Assembly (NCBI GenBank): GCA_003650975.1
Contig: QMSU01000042.1
Location: forward strand, 1-7,525
Reading direction: 5' to 3'
DNA from: Thermoplasmata archaeon
Lineage (GTDB): Archaea > Thermoplasmatota > E2 > UBA202 > JdFR-43
DNA length: 7,525 nucleotides
In this document: positions 1 to 5,513 of the stretch, piece after piece
Layout: each line of letters begins with the position of its first letter
Numbering within the stretch: position 1 is the first letter of the stretch
Position numbers and translations under genes: made by a program
Notes under the pieces: model-generated
What the model was told of the DNA's origin: nothing
Seen by the model: only the letters and a program-made list of their open reading frames with translations
Databases searched by the model: none

Positions 1-9
1 ATGCAGATA

Positions 10-84
10 CGGATGCGGCGGGATTCGAACCCGCGATATCTGGCTTAGAAGGCCAGCGCCCTATCCTGGCTAGGCCACGCACCC
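10..84 (-). tRNA. tRNA-Arg (anticodon UCU)
   Basis: Reads AGA (and by wobble AGG) arginine codons. Read on the minus strand, a complete cloverleaf can be drawn. The 7-bp acceptor stem is GGGTGCG with CGCATCC (one G-U pair). The D arm closes with GCCT/GGGC. The anticodon stem CTGGC/GCCAG encloses the loop CTTCTAA, which puts TCT at positions 34-36. A five-base variable region follows. The T arm is GCGGG/CCCGC with loop TTCGAAT, and the discriminator base is G. There is no intron. CCA is not encoded, so it must be added after transcription, as is common in archaea. The gene is transcribed leftward, away from the other genes in the window, and has an AT-rich promoter just upstream. Confidence 0.96.
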
Positions 85-105
85 TCACACTGTAAAGAAA
101 AGGTG

Positions 106-122
106 TTTTAAAAATATTTATA
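106..122 (-). promoter_or_regulatory. TATA box of the tRNA-Arg gene
   Basis: On the minus strand this stretch reads as TATAAATATTTTTAAAA. It ends 22 bp upstream of the mature tRNA 5' end, the expected place for an archaeal TBP site serving a tRNA with a very short leader. The same AT block also reads as a TATA-like element on the plus strand (about 115-122), so it could fire rightward into the gap as well. Confidence 0.6.
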
Positions 123-254
123 TGAAAATGGAGGCTGTCAAATTAACCACCCCCTATGTCATTCTTGCATGCCCTTATGAAGGATGGTACGAGCGGCAGT
201 TCCAGTATATGATGTGTACCCACCTGGTATTTCTCCCTCTCGTTCAGATGAACA

Positions 255-293
255 CGGGTACTGTCTTTGCTTTTCTTATCTTGATAGTGCCTG
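255..293 (+). other. Stem-loop with G-U pairs, possible part of a small RNA
   Basis: Positions 255-265 (CGGGTACTGTC) can pair with 283-293 (GATAGTGCCTG) over 11 uninterrupted pairs, three of them G-U, leaving a 17-nt loop. Because the G-U pairs would become C-A mismatches on the other strand, any RNA function points to the plus strand. A second hairpin, TTGCTG/CAGCAA (328-344), lies just downstream. No known RNA family was recognised, and chance folding cannot be ruled out. Confidence 0.25.
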
Positions 294-371
294 AAAATAA
301 ATGAGGAAACTGTTTACGGTCATCGGTTTGCTGTGCACCAGCAACACATTCATAATCCCAAGGGGAGGTTA

Positions 372-442
372 GGGCGAGGAAGAAAAAAAACTTTTTAATC
401 CTCGCCCCTGTAGGCTTTTGCCTATCGATTATTTTTAATCGA
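372..442 (+). terminator. Three tandem hairpins with T-tracts, terminator-like
   Basis: Three perfect inverted repeats follow one another directly. Hairpin 1 pairs GGGCGAGGA (372-380) with TCCTCGCCC (399-407); its 18-nt loop contains A8 and T5 that could pair further. Hairpin 2 pairs TAGGC (411-415) with GCCTA (420-424) around a TTTT loop. Hairpin 3 pairs TCGATTA (425-431) with TAATCGA (436-442), again around TTTT. On the plus strand the T-tracts at 392-396, 416-419 and 432-436 recur every 16-24 bases. Archaeal RNA polymerase terminates at such T-tracts, so rightward transcripts should stop here. The A8 run also gives a T8 tract on the minus strand. The hairpins are seen directly; the terminator role is inferred. 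Confidence 0.45.
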
Positions 443-443
443 A

Positions 444-453
444 TATATAAAAG
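444..453 (+). promoter_or_regulatory. TATA box upstream of a 12-codon mini-ORF
   Basis: TATATAAAAG directly follows the third hairpin. Its centre lies about 24.5 bp before an ATG at 473, the same spacing as the leaderless promoters of the four main transcription units in this window. That ATG opens a 12-codon reading frame ending in TAA at 509-511. The product could be a tiny leader or a small non-coding RNA starting near 473. Confidence 0.4.
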
Positions 454-552
454 TTTCCGTGACACCTTATAAATGCAGCAGCATGAACGCACGAAAATAT
501 ACCGTTGGTAATTTTCATCTGAGCATTATCTGGATGAAAAAGAGTGTACCTG

Positions 553-575
553 AGGAGAGAACACCATCTCCTTTT
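553..575 (+). terminator. Hairpin followed by a short T-run
   Basis: AGGAGA (553-558) pairs perfectly with TCTCCT (567-572) across an 8-nt loop. The T ending the second arm continues into TTTT (572-575) and then ATTAT. It lies about 100 bp downstream of the start expected from the TATA box at 444-453, and about 50 bp upstream of the PKD gene's own TATA box. It could end a short transcript. The stem is modest, so chance remains possible. Confidence 0.25.
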
Positions 576-622
576 ATTATGATGGTCTGTTACCCCTTTA
601 CAGGAATTGTCGAGAGCGATAT

Positions 623-632
623 GATTTTAAAG
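623..632 (+). promoter_or_regulatory. TATA box of the PKD surface-protein gene
   Basis: GATTTTAAAG is centred about 25 bp before the ATG at 653. No Shine-Dalgarno sequence lies between them (the bases before ATG read CAATTAGCTACCC). The arrangement fits a leaderless mRNA beginning at or next to the start codon. Confidence 0.5.
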
Positions 633-652
633 CGGTTACCAATTAGCTACCC

Positions 653-1660
653 ATGAAGAAAGGCATCATGGTGCTGGCGATTTTCCTCTGTATCATGATA
701 TCAGTGCCCCTCACCAATGCAAGGGTGGATGCACGGTTCATCATTACCGACGAGGACGGAAAACAGATTTATACCAAAACACCGGATAACACAATAATCT
801 ATGGCAATGTACTGGTGGGCCAGACGGTGATATTTAATGCGAGTGATTCAAATTCGGCATATCCCATAGACAGATACCACTGGGATTTTGATGGTGACGG
901 TAGCTATGACGAGGTGACAAATGTGTCAACCATCACCCATGTGTATGATAAACCGGGAACCTATAATGTGACGTTGCTTGCGGTGGCGTCTTCGGCGCCT
1001 CCAAGTGGAGACGGGGACACAGTTACCAGAACAGTGGTGGTGGTGAACTCATTCATCGCTCCCTTCGCATCCATGGAAATCACACGGATTGGGGCAGATG
1101 ATACGGGCGTTTCTTTCTTTTTCAATGCGAGCGGGAGCCATGATGAGGACGGTTATATAAAATACTACAGGTGGGATTTCTACGGTAATGGGAACTATTA
1201 TGTGGGGCGAAATGAAATGGTCTGGAAATATACCAAGAACGGCTATTACACGCCCACACTCGAAGTGATTGATTATGACGGGATGAATGACACCATCACG
1301 CGGGTCATCAGGGTGGACGAACTCACCGGTGAACTGAACGAAACCACCACCAGAATCACCATCGAGAACAAATGCGGCCACACCATAGCTGTCTCCGTGA
1401 AACTGAACAACAACGAGATATTCAATGTCACGGTGAATAAAAAATATGTGATAAATGCCTCCGCATGCCCTGCTCTCAACGAAATAGAGGTGTCATCCGA
1501 AGGGAAATACGCACTGTTCCTCTTCAAGGGAACAGATGGGATAAGAGTGGCAATTTCATCCGATTCCATCTCTCTTCCCTCCCACAAAACGCCGGGGTTT
1601 GAACTCCTCTTTCTGCTTGCAGGGCTTGTGGCCATTATGCTGAAAAGAATGAGGATGTAA
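653..1660 (+). CDS. Secreted PKD-domain surface protein with PGF-CTERM tail
   Basis: A 335-aa exported protein of unknown specific role, probably on the cell surface. Residues 1-23 form a signal peptide (basic KK, hydrophobic core, likely cut after TNA). Two PKD-like beta-sandwich domains follow. The first covers about 45-132 with WDFDGDG at 77-83 and the typical YDKPGTYNVTL strand; the second covers about 134-221 with WDFYGNG at 174-180. Residues 230-305 form a third beta-rich region with two cysteines (241, 272) that could form a disulfide. The end is PGF (314-316), a hydrophobic stretch and KRMRM, the layout of PGF-CTERM signals cut by archaeosortase A and replaced by a lipid anchor. Eight N-x-S/T sequons suggest glycosylation. 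PKD domains usually mediate protein or carbohydrate contacts. The start gives a good signal peptide and a leaderless promoter; ATG at 668 is a weaker alternative. No catalytic domain is visible. Confidence 0.88.
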   Translation: MKKGIMVLAIFLCIMISVPLTNARVDARFIITDEDGKQIYTKTPDNTIIYGNVLVGQTVIFNASDSNSAYPIDRYHWDFDGDGSYDEVTNVSTITHVYDKPGTYNVTLLAVASSAPPSGDGDTVTRTVVVVNSFIAPFASMEITRIGADDTGVSFFFNASGSHDEDGYIKYYRWDFYGNGNYYVGRNEMVWKYTKNGYYTPTLEVIDYDGMNDTITRVIRVDELTGELNETTTRITIENKCGHTIAVSVKLNNNEIFNVTVNKKYVINASACPALNEIEVSSEGKYALFLFKGTDGIRVAISSDSISLPSHKTPGFELLFLLAGLVAIMLKRMRM

Positions 1661-1667
1661 TCCATCA

Positions 1668-1710
1668 GGGCAAATCAACAAAATTCATATACGTCCACAT
1701 TCTTTTGCCC
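1668..1710. repeat. Inverted repeat flanking the PLD-gene promoter
   Basis: GGGCAAA (1668-1674) and its exact complement TTTGCCC (1704-1710) bracket the TATA box. The right arm ends immediately before the ATG at 1711. It could be a two-half-site operator, but the 29-bp spacing is long and two 7-bp arms can arise by chance. Confidence 0.25.
1684..1691 (+). promoter_or_regulatory. TATA box of the PLD-rhomboid operon
   Basis: TTCATATA is centred about 23.5 bp before the ATG at 1711, with an A-rich stretch upstream that could act as a BRE. No Shine-Dalgarno sequence precedes the start, so the mRNA is probably leaderless. The preceding gene stops at 1660, so read-through from it is also possible. 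Confidence 0.45.
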
Positions 1711-3795
1711 ATGCGCGGGTACCCGGCTCTCCTCATCACGATGCTGCTTTTTCTCACCATTCCCCCTTCCAGTGCCCAGTTTGATGTATCCGTTGCGTGG
1801 GTGAAGGTGGAAAAAAATCCTGTAGGAGAGGGGGAACTGGTGAGGGTGGAGGCAAAGATAGTGAACCAGAACACAGAGGTGAGCAGGGCGTTTGCCGTAT
1901 CATTTTACTATGACGAAACAGATGATTCGCATCTCATTGGGAGGGTGTTCTATGACTCAATATACCGCTACCGGATACCGTCACTCATCTGGGATACAAA
2001 GGGAAAGGAGGGGGAGCATACCATTATTGTGCATGTGCGTGACGAGCACGGGAGCAATTATGGATATGCATCCATTATCGTGGCACCCACAAAAAGAAAA
2101 AATGCTGATGTGTTAATCACTGAGGTATACTACCACGCACGACCCCACAGGAACAATGAATATTTGTGCATTGCCAACACGGGAAAGGAAGAGGTACCTC
2201 TGTATGGATGGTATATGACCACAGAGCCCTGGAAAAGGGCCGATGCACAGAACAGGATAGTGTTCCCCAATGTCACAATAAGACAGGATGAAACCATCTA
2301 TATCACGCAAAACGCAACCTCCTTTTCATTTGAGAGCGGCCTCGATGCGGATTATGAATACTACAACTGCTCTCCCGCTCCCGACATGGAGAGAAATGGA
2401 AAATTCATCATGGCAAATGACGGGGGCGTCGTGTGCCTGAAGGATCCCTATAATCACACGGTTGATGTGGTGGTGTACGGGGACGCCGCTTTCCATGAGG
2501 GGTGGGCTGGGAAGGCCATTGATGGCGTGGGAGAGGGTGTGGTACTGAAGAGAAATGATTCCAGAGATACCAATACAAGTGCCGATTGGGAATACAACCG
2601 AACGTTTATCATCGGACAATCAGATTTTCAACCGTGGCATGGGATGGTGGAAGGTGCTGTTGCTTTCTGTTCTCCCGACTGTTCATATGAGGTCATATCT
2701 GAGGCACTGGAAAATGCGGATACCCTGCGTATAAATCTCTATATGTTCACCAATCCGTTCATTGCACGCATCCTCAACGAGAGCACCGCGAGCATTCAAT
2801 TGTTCCTGGACGGTAACGTGATAGGGGGCATACCCATGGAGGAGCGATGGATTGCATATGTGCTGAACCGGGGCGGCGAGGTGAGATACATGTTACAGGA
2901 TGAGGAGGGTGGCATCTACAAAAGATACCGGTATAACCACGCAAAATACGTGGTGATGGATGATGCGTGTATCATAGAGTCTGCCAACTGGGGCATGACC
3001 GGCATACCACCGGATCCCACCTATGGAAACAGGGAATGGGGGATTATTATAAGGGATGGAAATGCATCTGCCTTTCTGGAAACCGTCTTTGATGCTGACT
3101 GGGATCCAGGATTTCAGGACAGCATTGCCTTCGATGAGGAAAGCTTCACCCATGGAAAGCCACCGGCTGATTTCTCACCTCTGTACCACTGCCCGCACGG
3201 GGAATACACACCGCGATTTTCACCGCTTGCCGTGGAATCCCGGTGCAATGTAACCATCATTCTTTCCCCAGACAATGCCGAAGAGGAGTTGCTCGCACTG
3301 CTGGATGGTGCGAAGGAGGAAATACTGGTGGAACAGGCATACATAGAAAAAGACTGGACCGGGAGCGTGAACCCTCTCCTCAAAAAACTGGTGGAGAAAA
3401 ACGAAAGTGGTGTTCGTGTGAGGGTGATTATGAATTACAACCCAGGGTATCATTCAACATCGGCCATGAACAGGGAAGTATACGATTTTCTGAAGGAGAG
3501 AGGGATTGAGGTGAAACTGCAGGGCGATATGGACATCCACAACAAGGGAGTTGTGGTTGACGGGTCAAAGGTGCTGATATCCTCCATCAACTGGGGCGAG
3601 AATTCGGTGAGAAATAACAGGGAAGTGGGGATTGTGGTGGAAAATGAGGAAATTGCAGGCTATTTCCAGCGTGTCTTTGAATATGACTGGGGGTATGCTG
3701 CCCCGAAAGAGAAACCGGATATTGTGGAATGGATGTTCATTCTCTCGGTTTTTGCGGTAACGTTTTTAGTGATTTATCTATACAAAAAGAGGTAA
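1711..3795 (+). CDS. Exported lamin-tail/phospholipase D-like membrane-anchored protein
   Basis: A 694-aa protein, probably a surface phosphodiesterase (nuclease or phospholipase; substrate unknown). Residues 1-22 are a signal peptide, likely cut after SSA. About 24-125 resemble a CARDB-type beta-sandwich. About 130-300 look like a lamin-tail domain, starting with ADVLITEVYYHA and the strand EYLCIANTGKEEVPLYGWYM. Two PLD domains follow (about 314-465 and 510-662). Each has a complete HxKxxxxD motif (H410/K412/D417 and H610/K612/D617) followed by an S-x-N-W-G segment, so both half-sites look competent. A single transmembrane helix (about 673-690) ends in YKKR, giving a type I topology with the enzyme outside. 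Eight cysteines and ten N-x-S/T sequons fit an extracytoplasmic protein. ATG at 1711 is preferred over TTG at 1705 because it fits the TATA spacing. It forms an operon with the rhomboid gene 1 bp downstream. Confidence 0.88.
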   Translation: MRGYPALLITMLLFLTIPPSSAQFDVSVAWVKVEKNPVGEGELVRVEAKIVNQNTEVSRAFAVSFYYDETDDSHLIGRVFYDSIYRYRIPSLIWDTKGKEGEHTIIVHVRDEHGSNYGYASIIVAPTKRKNADVLITEVYYHARPHRNNEYLCIANTGKEEVPLYGWYMTTEPWKRADAQNRIVFPNVTIRQDETIYITQNATSFSFESGLDADYEYYNCSPAPDMERNGKFIMANDGGVVCLKDPYNHTVDVVVYGDAAFHEGWAGKAIDGVGEGVVLKRNDSRDTNTSADWEYNRTFIIGQSDFQPWHGMVEGAVAFCSPDCSYEVISEALENADTLRINLYMFTNPFIARILNESTASIQLFLDGNVIGGIPMEERWIAYVLNRGGEVRYMLQDEEGGIYKRYRYNHAKYVVMDDACIIESANWGMTGIPPDPTYGNREWGIIIRDGNASAFLETVFDADWDPGFQDSIAFDEESFTHGKPPADFSPLYHCPHGEYTPRFSPLAVESRCNVTIILSPDNAEEELLALLDGAKEEILVEQAYIEKDWTGSVNPLLKKLVEKNESGVRVRVIMNYNPGYHSTSAMNREVYDFLKERGIEVKLQGDMDIHNKGVVVDGSKVLISSINWGENSVRNNREVGIVVENEEIAGYFQRVFEYDWGYAAPKEKPDIVEWMFILSVFAVTFLVIYLYKKR
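3788..3793 (+). promoter_or_regulatory. Ribosome binding site of the rhomboid gene
   Basis: AGAGGT lies within the last codons and stop of the PLD gene, 3 bp before the ATG at 3797. It is the clearest Shine-Dalgarno-like site seen at a gene start here, and it supports internal translation initiation on a shared mRNA. The spacing is tight. Confidence 0.5.
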
Positions 3796-3796
3796 C

Positions 3797-4678
3797 ATGA
3801 CTCCTGCAGCGTTGCTGGTAATCGGGATAATCGGCCTTTTTCTGGCATATGCACTCGCAAAAAAAATGATGATTTCCCAGGCCCTCATCATTGCCAACTT
3901 TATCATATTTGTACTCACACTGTTCTCCCCCCATATCCTTGACGAACTGGCCTTCCGGCCATCCCATCTCACCGATGTGACACGGATGTACACACTCATC
4001 ACCTCAATGTTTTTGCACGCCGGTTTTCTCCATATCATTGGAAACATGATTGTCCTCCTCTTTGTCGGCATGCCCTTCGAACAGCGCATAGGGGCAAAGC
4101 GGTTCATCCTCATCTACATTGCGGGGGGAGTGGCAGGTACTCTCTTTTACTCGGCTGCCAATCTGAACAGCACCGTGCCCCTCGTGGGGGCATCCGGTGC
4201 AATTTTCGCCGTGCTTGGAGCATTTGCCGCTGCATATCCCCGGGATGAGGTGGTGATGCTGGTCCCGCTTCCCATAATGTTTTTCATGCGGATGAAGGTG
4301 GTGACCGCCGCCGTGCTGTTCGGACTTCTGCAGGTGGTGCTGCTGGTGCTGGAGAACTACTTTCCGTCGGGGGGACTCCAGAATGTGGCGTATCTCGCCC
4401 ATCTGGGAGGGCTGGCTGCCGGAATAGTGTTGGGTGTGATGCTTCCAAAAAAAGAGAAATCTGCGGGAAGCGAAAAGATTGATTTTGACGAACTGTCGGC
4501 CTTTGTCACCACAGAAAAACAGAGGGAACTGCTTGAAAGGGCGAAAGGTGCGGATGAACCGGAAGTCGCCCGGGCATGGCTTTCTGCTCTGAAGCGGCAG
4601 CTGAAATGTCCACGGTGCGGAGGGGAGCTCGAAATAGCAGATGGCGTGCGATGCAGGAGGTGCGGCTACAGAAAATGA
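3797..4678 (+). CDS. Rhomboid intramembrane serine protease with C-terminal zinc ribbon
   Basis: A 293-aa multi-span protease that cleaves transmembrane segments of other membrane proteins within the bilayer. Residues 28-216 form the six-helix rhomboid core: the HxxxN motif H79-N83, the loop PFEQRIGAKR (93-102), the catalytic serine S133 in GASGA, and the partner histidine H202 in AHLGG. The Ser/His dyad is therefore intact. An additional hydrophobic N-terminal segment (about 4-20) suggests a 1+6 arrangement. After a charged, helical linker (217-268) comes a four-cysteine zinc ribbon, CPRC (271-274) and CRRC (286-289), at the extreme C-terminus. The gene starts 1 bp after the PLD gene and is likely co-transcribed; that single-span protein is a candidate substrate. 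The last 13 bp overlap the 3' end of the convergent presenilin-like gene. Confidence 0.95.
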   Translation: MTPAALLVIGIIGLFLAYALAKKMMISQALIIANFIIFVLTLFSPHILDELAFRPSHLTDVTRMYTLITSMFLHAGFLHIIGNMIVLLFVGMPFEQRIGAKRFILIYIAGGVAGTLFYSAANLNSTVPLVGASGAIFAVLGAFAAAYPRDEVVMLVPLPIMFFMRMKVVTAAVLFGLLQVVLLVLENYFPSGGLQNVAYLAHLGGLAAGIVLGVMLPKKEKSAGSEKIDFDELSAFVTTEKQRELLERAKGADEPEVARAWLSALKRQLKCPRCGGELEIADGVRCRRCGYRK

Positions 4679-5511
4679 ACGAGAGCGTATGCAATGATTG
4701 CGCCGCCGTTGAGATATGGCAGGCCGGGCTGTGGGCCCCGCGCCACCAAAAGCATGAGAATCACATATCCCACCAGCGCACCCAGAAGTGTGACACCAAA
4801 ACCGGGAAGGCCCTTCTCAAGATATGCAAATGTGATCAGTATCCCCGGGATTATCAGATCGCCGAGACCCATGTACACGGCATCCCTCTCACCGCCAAAG
4901 GAATGGGGCTTCTTGTATGAAAAGGATGCCTTCTTCGGAACCACCAGAAGCAGCGGGAGATTCGATGAGGTGAGGGTCTCCGCAAGCGTGACCATGTGCT
5001 TCGTTTTGTACACAGAGAGAGCATCGTACACCGCAAGGGCAACGAGAAATATCACGATCAGTTCGATGGAAAGGGAGATGGCGAAGAGCGCGGCAATCCC
5101 GCCGGCCAGAAATACACCGAAAAAGTCAACCACATACCACTCAGGGTGTTTTATGAGCAGCACGAGCATTCCAAGGGCAACCGCAAGGGCGAGTATGGAT
5201 GAGAAGGAAGAATTGAGAAAGTAGAAGAAGGCATCAAAAATGGAGAGGGCGGAAATGAAGAAGAGCAGCAGAATGAGATATTTCACCGCATCCTTCCGGT
5301 ACCTGGCGATGAGGAGGATAACTGCAGTGAATGCCAGAATGACGAAAAAGATGTATATGATGTTGAGAGGGTCATCCGGATTTTCAAAGGTTTCAAACCC
5401 GGCCTCTTTGAAGGGAGGAGCGACAAACACCGCAATGAGCTGGGTTGCGATAAAGAGCAGTGCCATGCCGAGGGGCGCAACAATTTTTTTCATGTTCTGA
5501 TATCGCTTCAT
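4666..5511 (-). CDS. Presenilin-like A22-family intramembrane aspartyl protease
   Basis: A 281-aa hydrophobic protein of the archaeal presenilin homologue family, with roughly nine membrane segments. These enzymes cut transmembrane helices using two aspartates. Both are present: D163 in AVYDALSVYKT (the YD motif) and D218 in MGLGDLIIP (the GxGD motif). The third family signature, PAL near the last helix, appears as PGLPYLNGG (262-270), with Gly in place of Ala. The hydrophilic loop between the aspartates (191-210) is short, as in other archaeal members. The gene starts 2 bp after the nop5 stop and probably shares its mRNA; no clear Shine-Dalgarno is visible. ATG at 5493 (residue 7) is an alternative start. 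The stop lies inside the rhomboid gene, a 13-bp convergent overlap. Natural substrates are unknown. Confidence 0.92.
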   Translation of the reverse strand: MKRYQNMKKIVAPLGMALLFIATQLIAVFVAPPFKEAGFETFENPDDPLNIIYIFFVILAFTAVILLIARYRKDAVKYLILLLFFISALSIFDAFFYFLNSSFSSILALAVALGMLVLLIKHPEWYVVDFFGVFLAGGIAALFAISLSIELIVIFLVALAVYDALSVYKTKHMVTLAETLTSSNLPLLLVVPKKASFSYKKPHSFGGERDAVYMGLGDLIIPGILITFAYLEKGLPGFGVTLLGALVGYVILMLLVARGPQPGLPYLNGGAIIAYALVHFL

Positions 5512-5513
5512 GG

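Larger units (their letters stand above)
85..652. other. 568-bp gap without a convincing protein gene
   Basis: This lies between the leftward tRNA and the rightward PKD gene. No recognisable protein is encoded. Small ORFs exist at 122-304, 301-371 and 459-656 but resemble nothing known to me. The last ends in an ATGA overlap with the PKD start codon, which could be chance. The gap is rich in potential RNA structure: an 11-pair stem with three G-U pairs (255-265 with 283-293), a 6-bp hairpin (328-333 with 339-344), three consecutive perfect hairpins (372-442), an 8-bp inverted repeat (512-519 with 533-540), and a 6-bp hairpin followed by TTTT (553-575). TATA-like boxes lie at about 115-122, 444-453 and 623-632. 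Unannotated small RNAs are plausible but unproven. Confidence 0.6.

Noticed and set aside
122..304. A 60-codon plus-strand reading frame in the first gap
   Set aside because: No Shine-Dalgarno, no recognisable domain, and its ATG lies inside the AT-rich tRNA promoter block. The region shows stronger RNA-structure signals than coding signals.
301..371. RNase P RNA-like GAGGAAA start and a 23-codon frame
   Set aside because: Only a short match to the RNase P signature, with none of the other conserved regions; the tiny frame overlaps a hairpin and has no start signal.
519..553. Box C/D sRNA-like elements (CTGA at 519, GGATGA at 532, CTGA at 550)
   Set aside because: Spacing of the C'-D half is plausible, but there is no acceptable upstream C box and the C' match is weak. 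Four-base D boxes are common by chance.
483..656. A 57-codon frame ending in an ATGA overlap with the PKD start
   Set aside because: The overlap is suggestive of coupling, but the peptide resembles nothing known and the PKD gene has its own TATA box inside this frame. Kept only as a note in the leader finding.
1705..1710. TTG at 1705 as the start of the PLD gene
   Set aside because: ATG at 1711 is two codons later, fits the TATA-to-start spacing and gives a normal signal peptide.
4694..5224. A 176-codon plus-strand frame opposite the presenilin-like gene
   Set aside because: Ser/Arg/Pro-rich antisense shadow; the minus-strand protein has both catalytic aspartate motifs.
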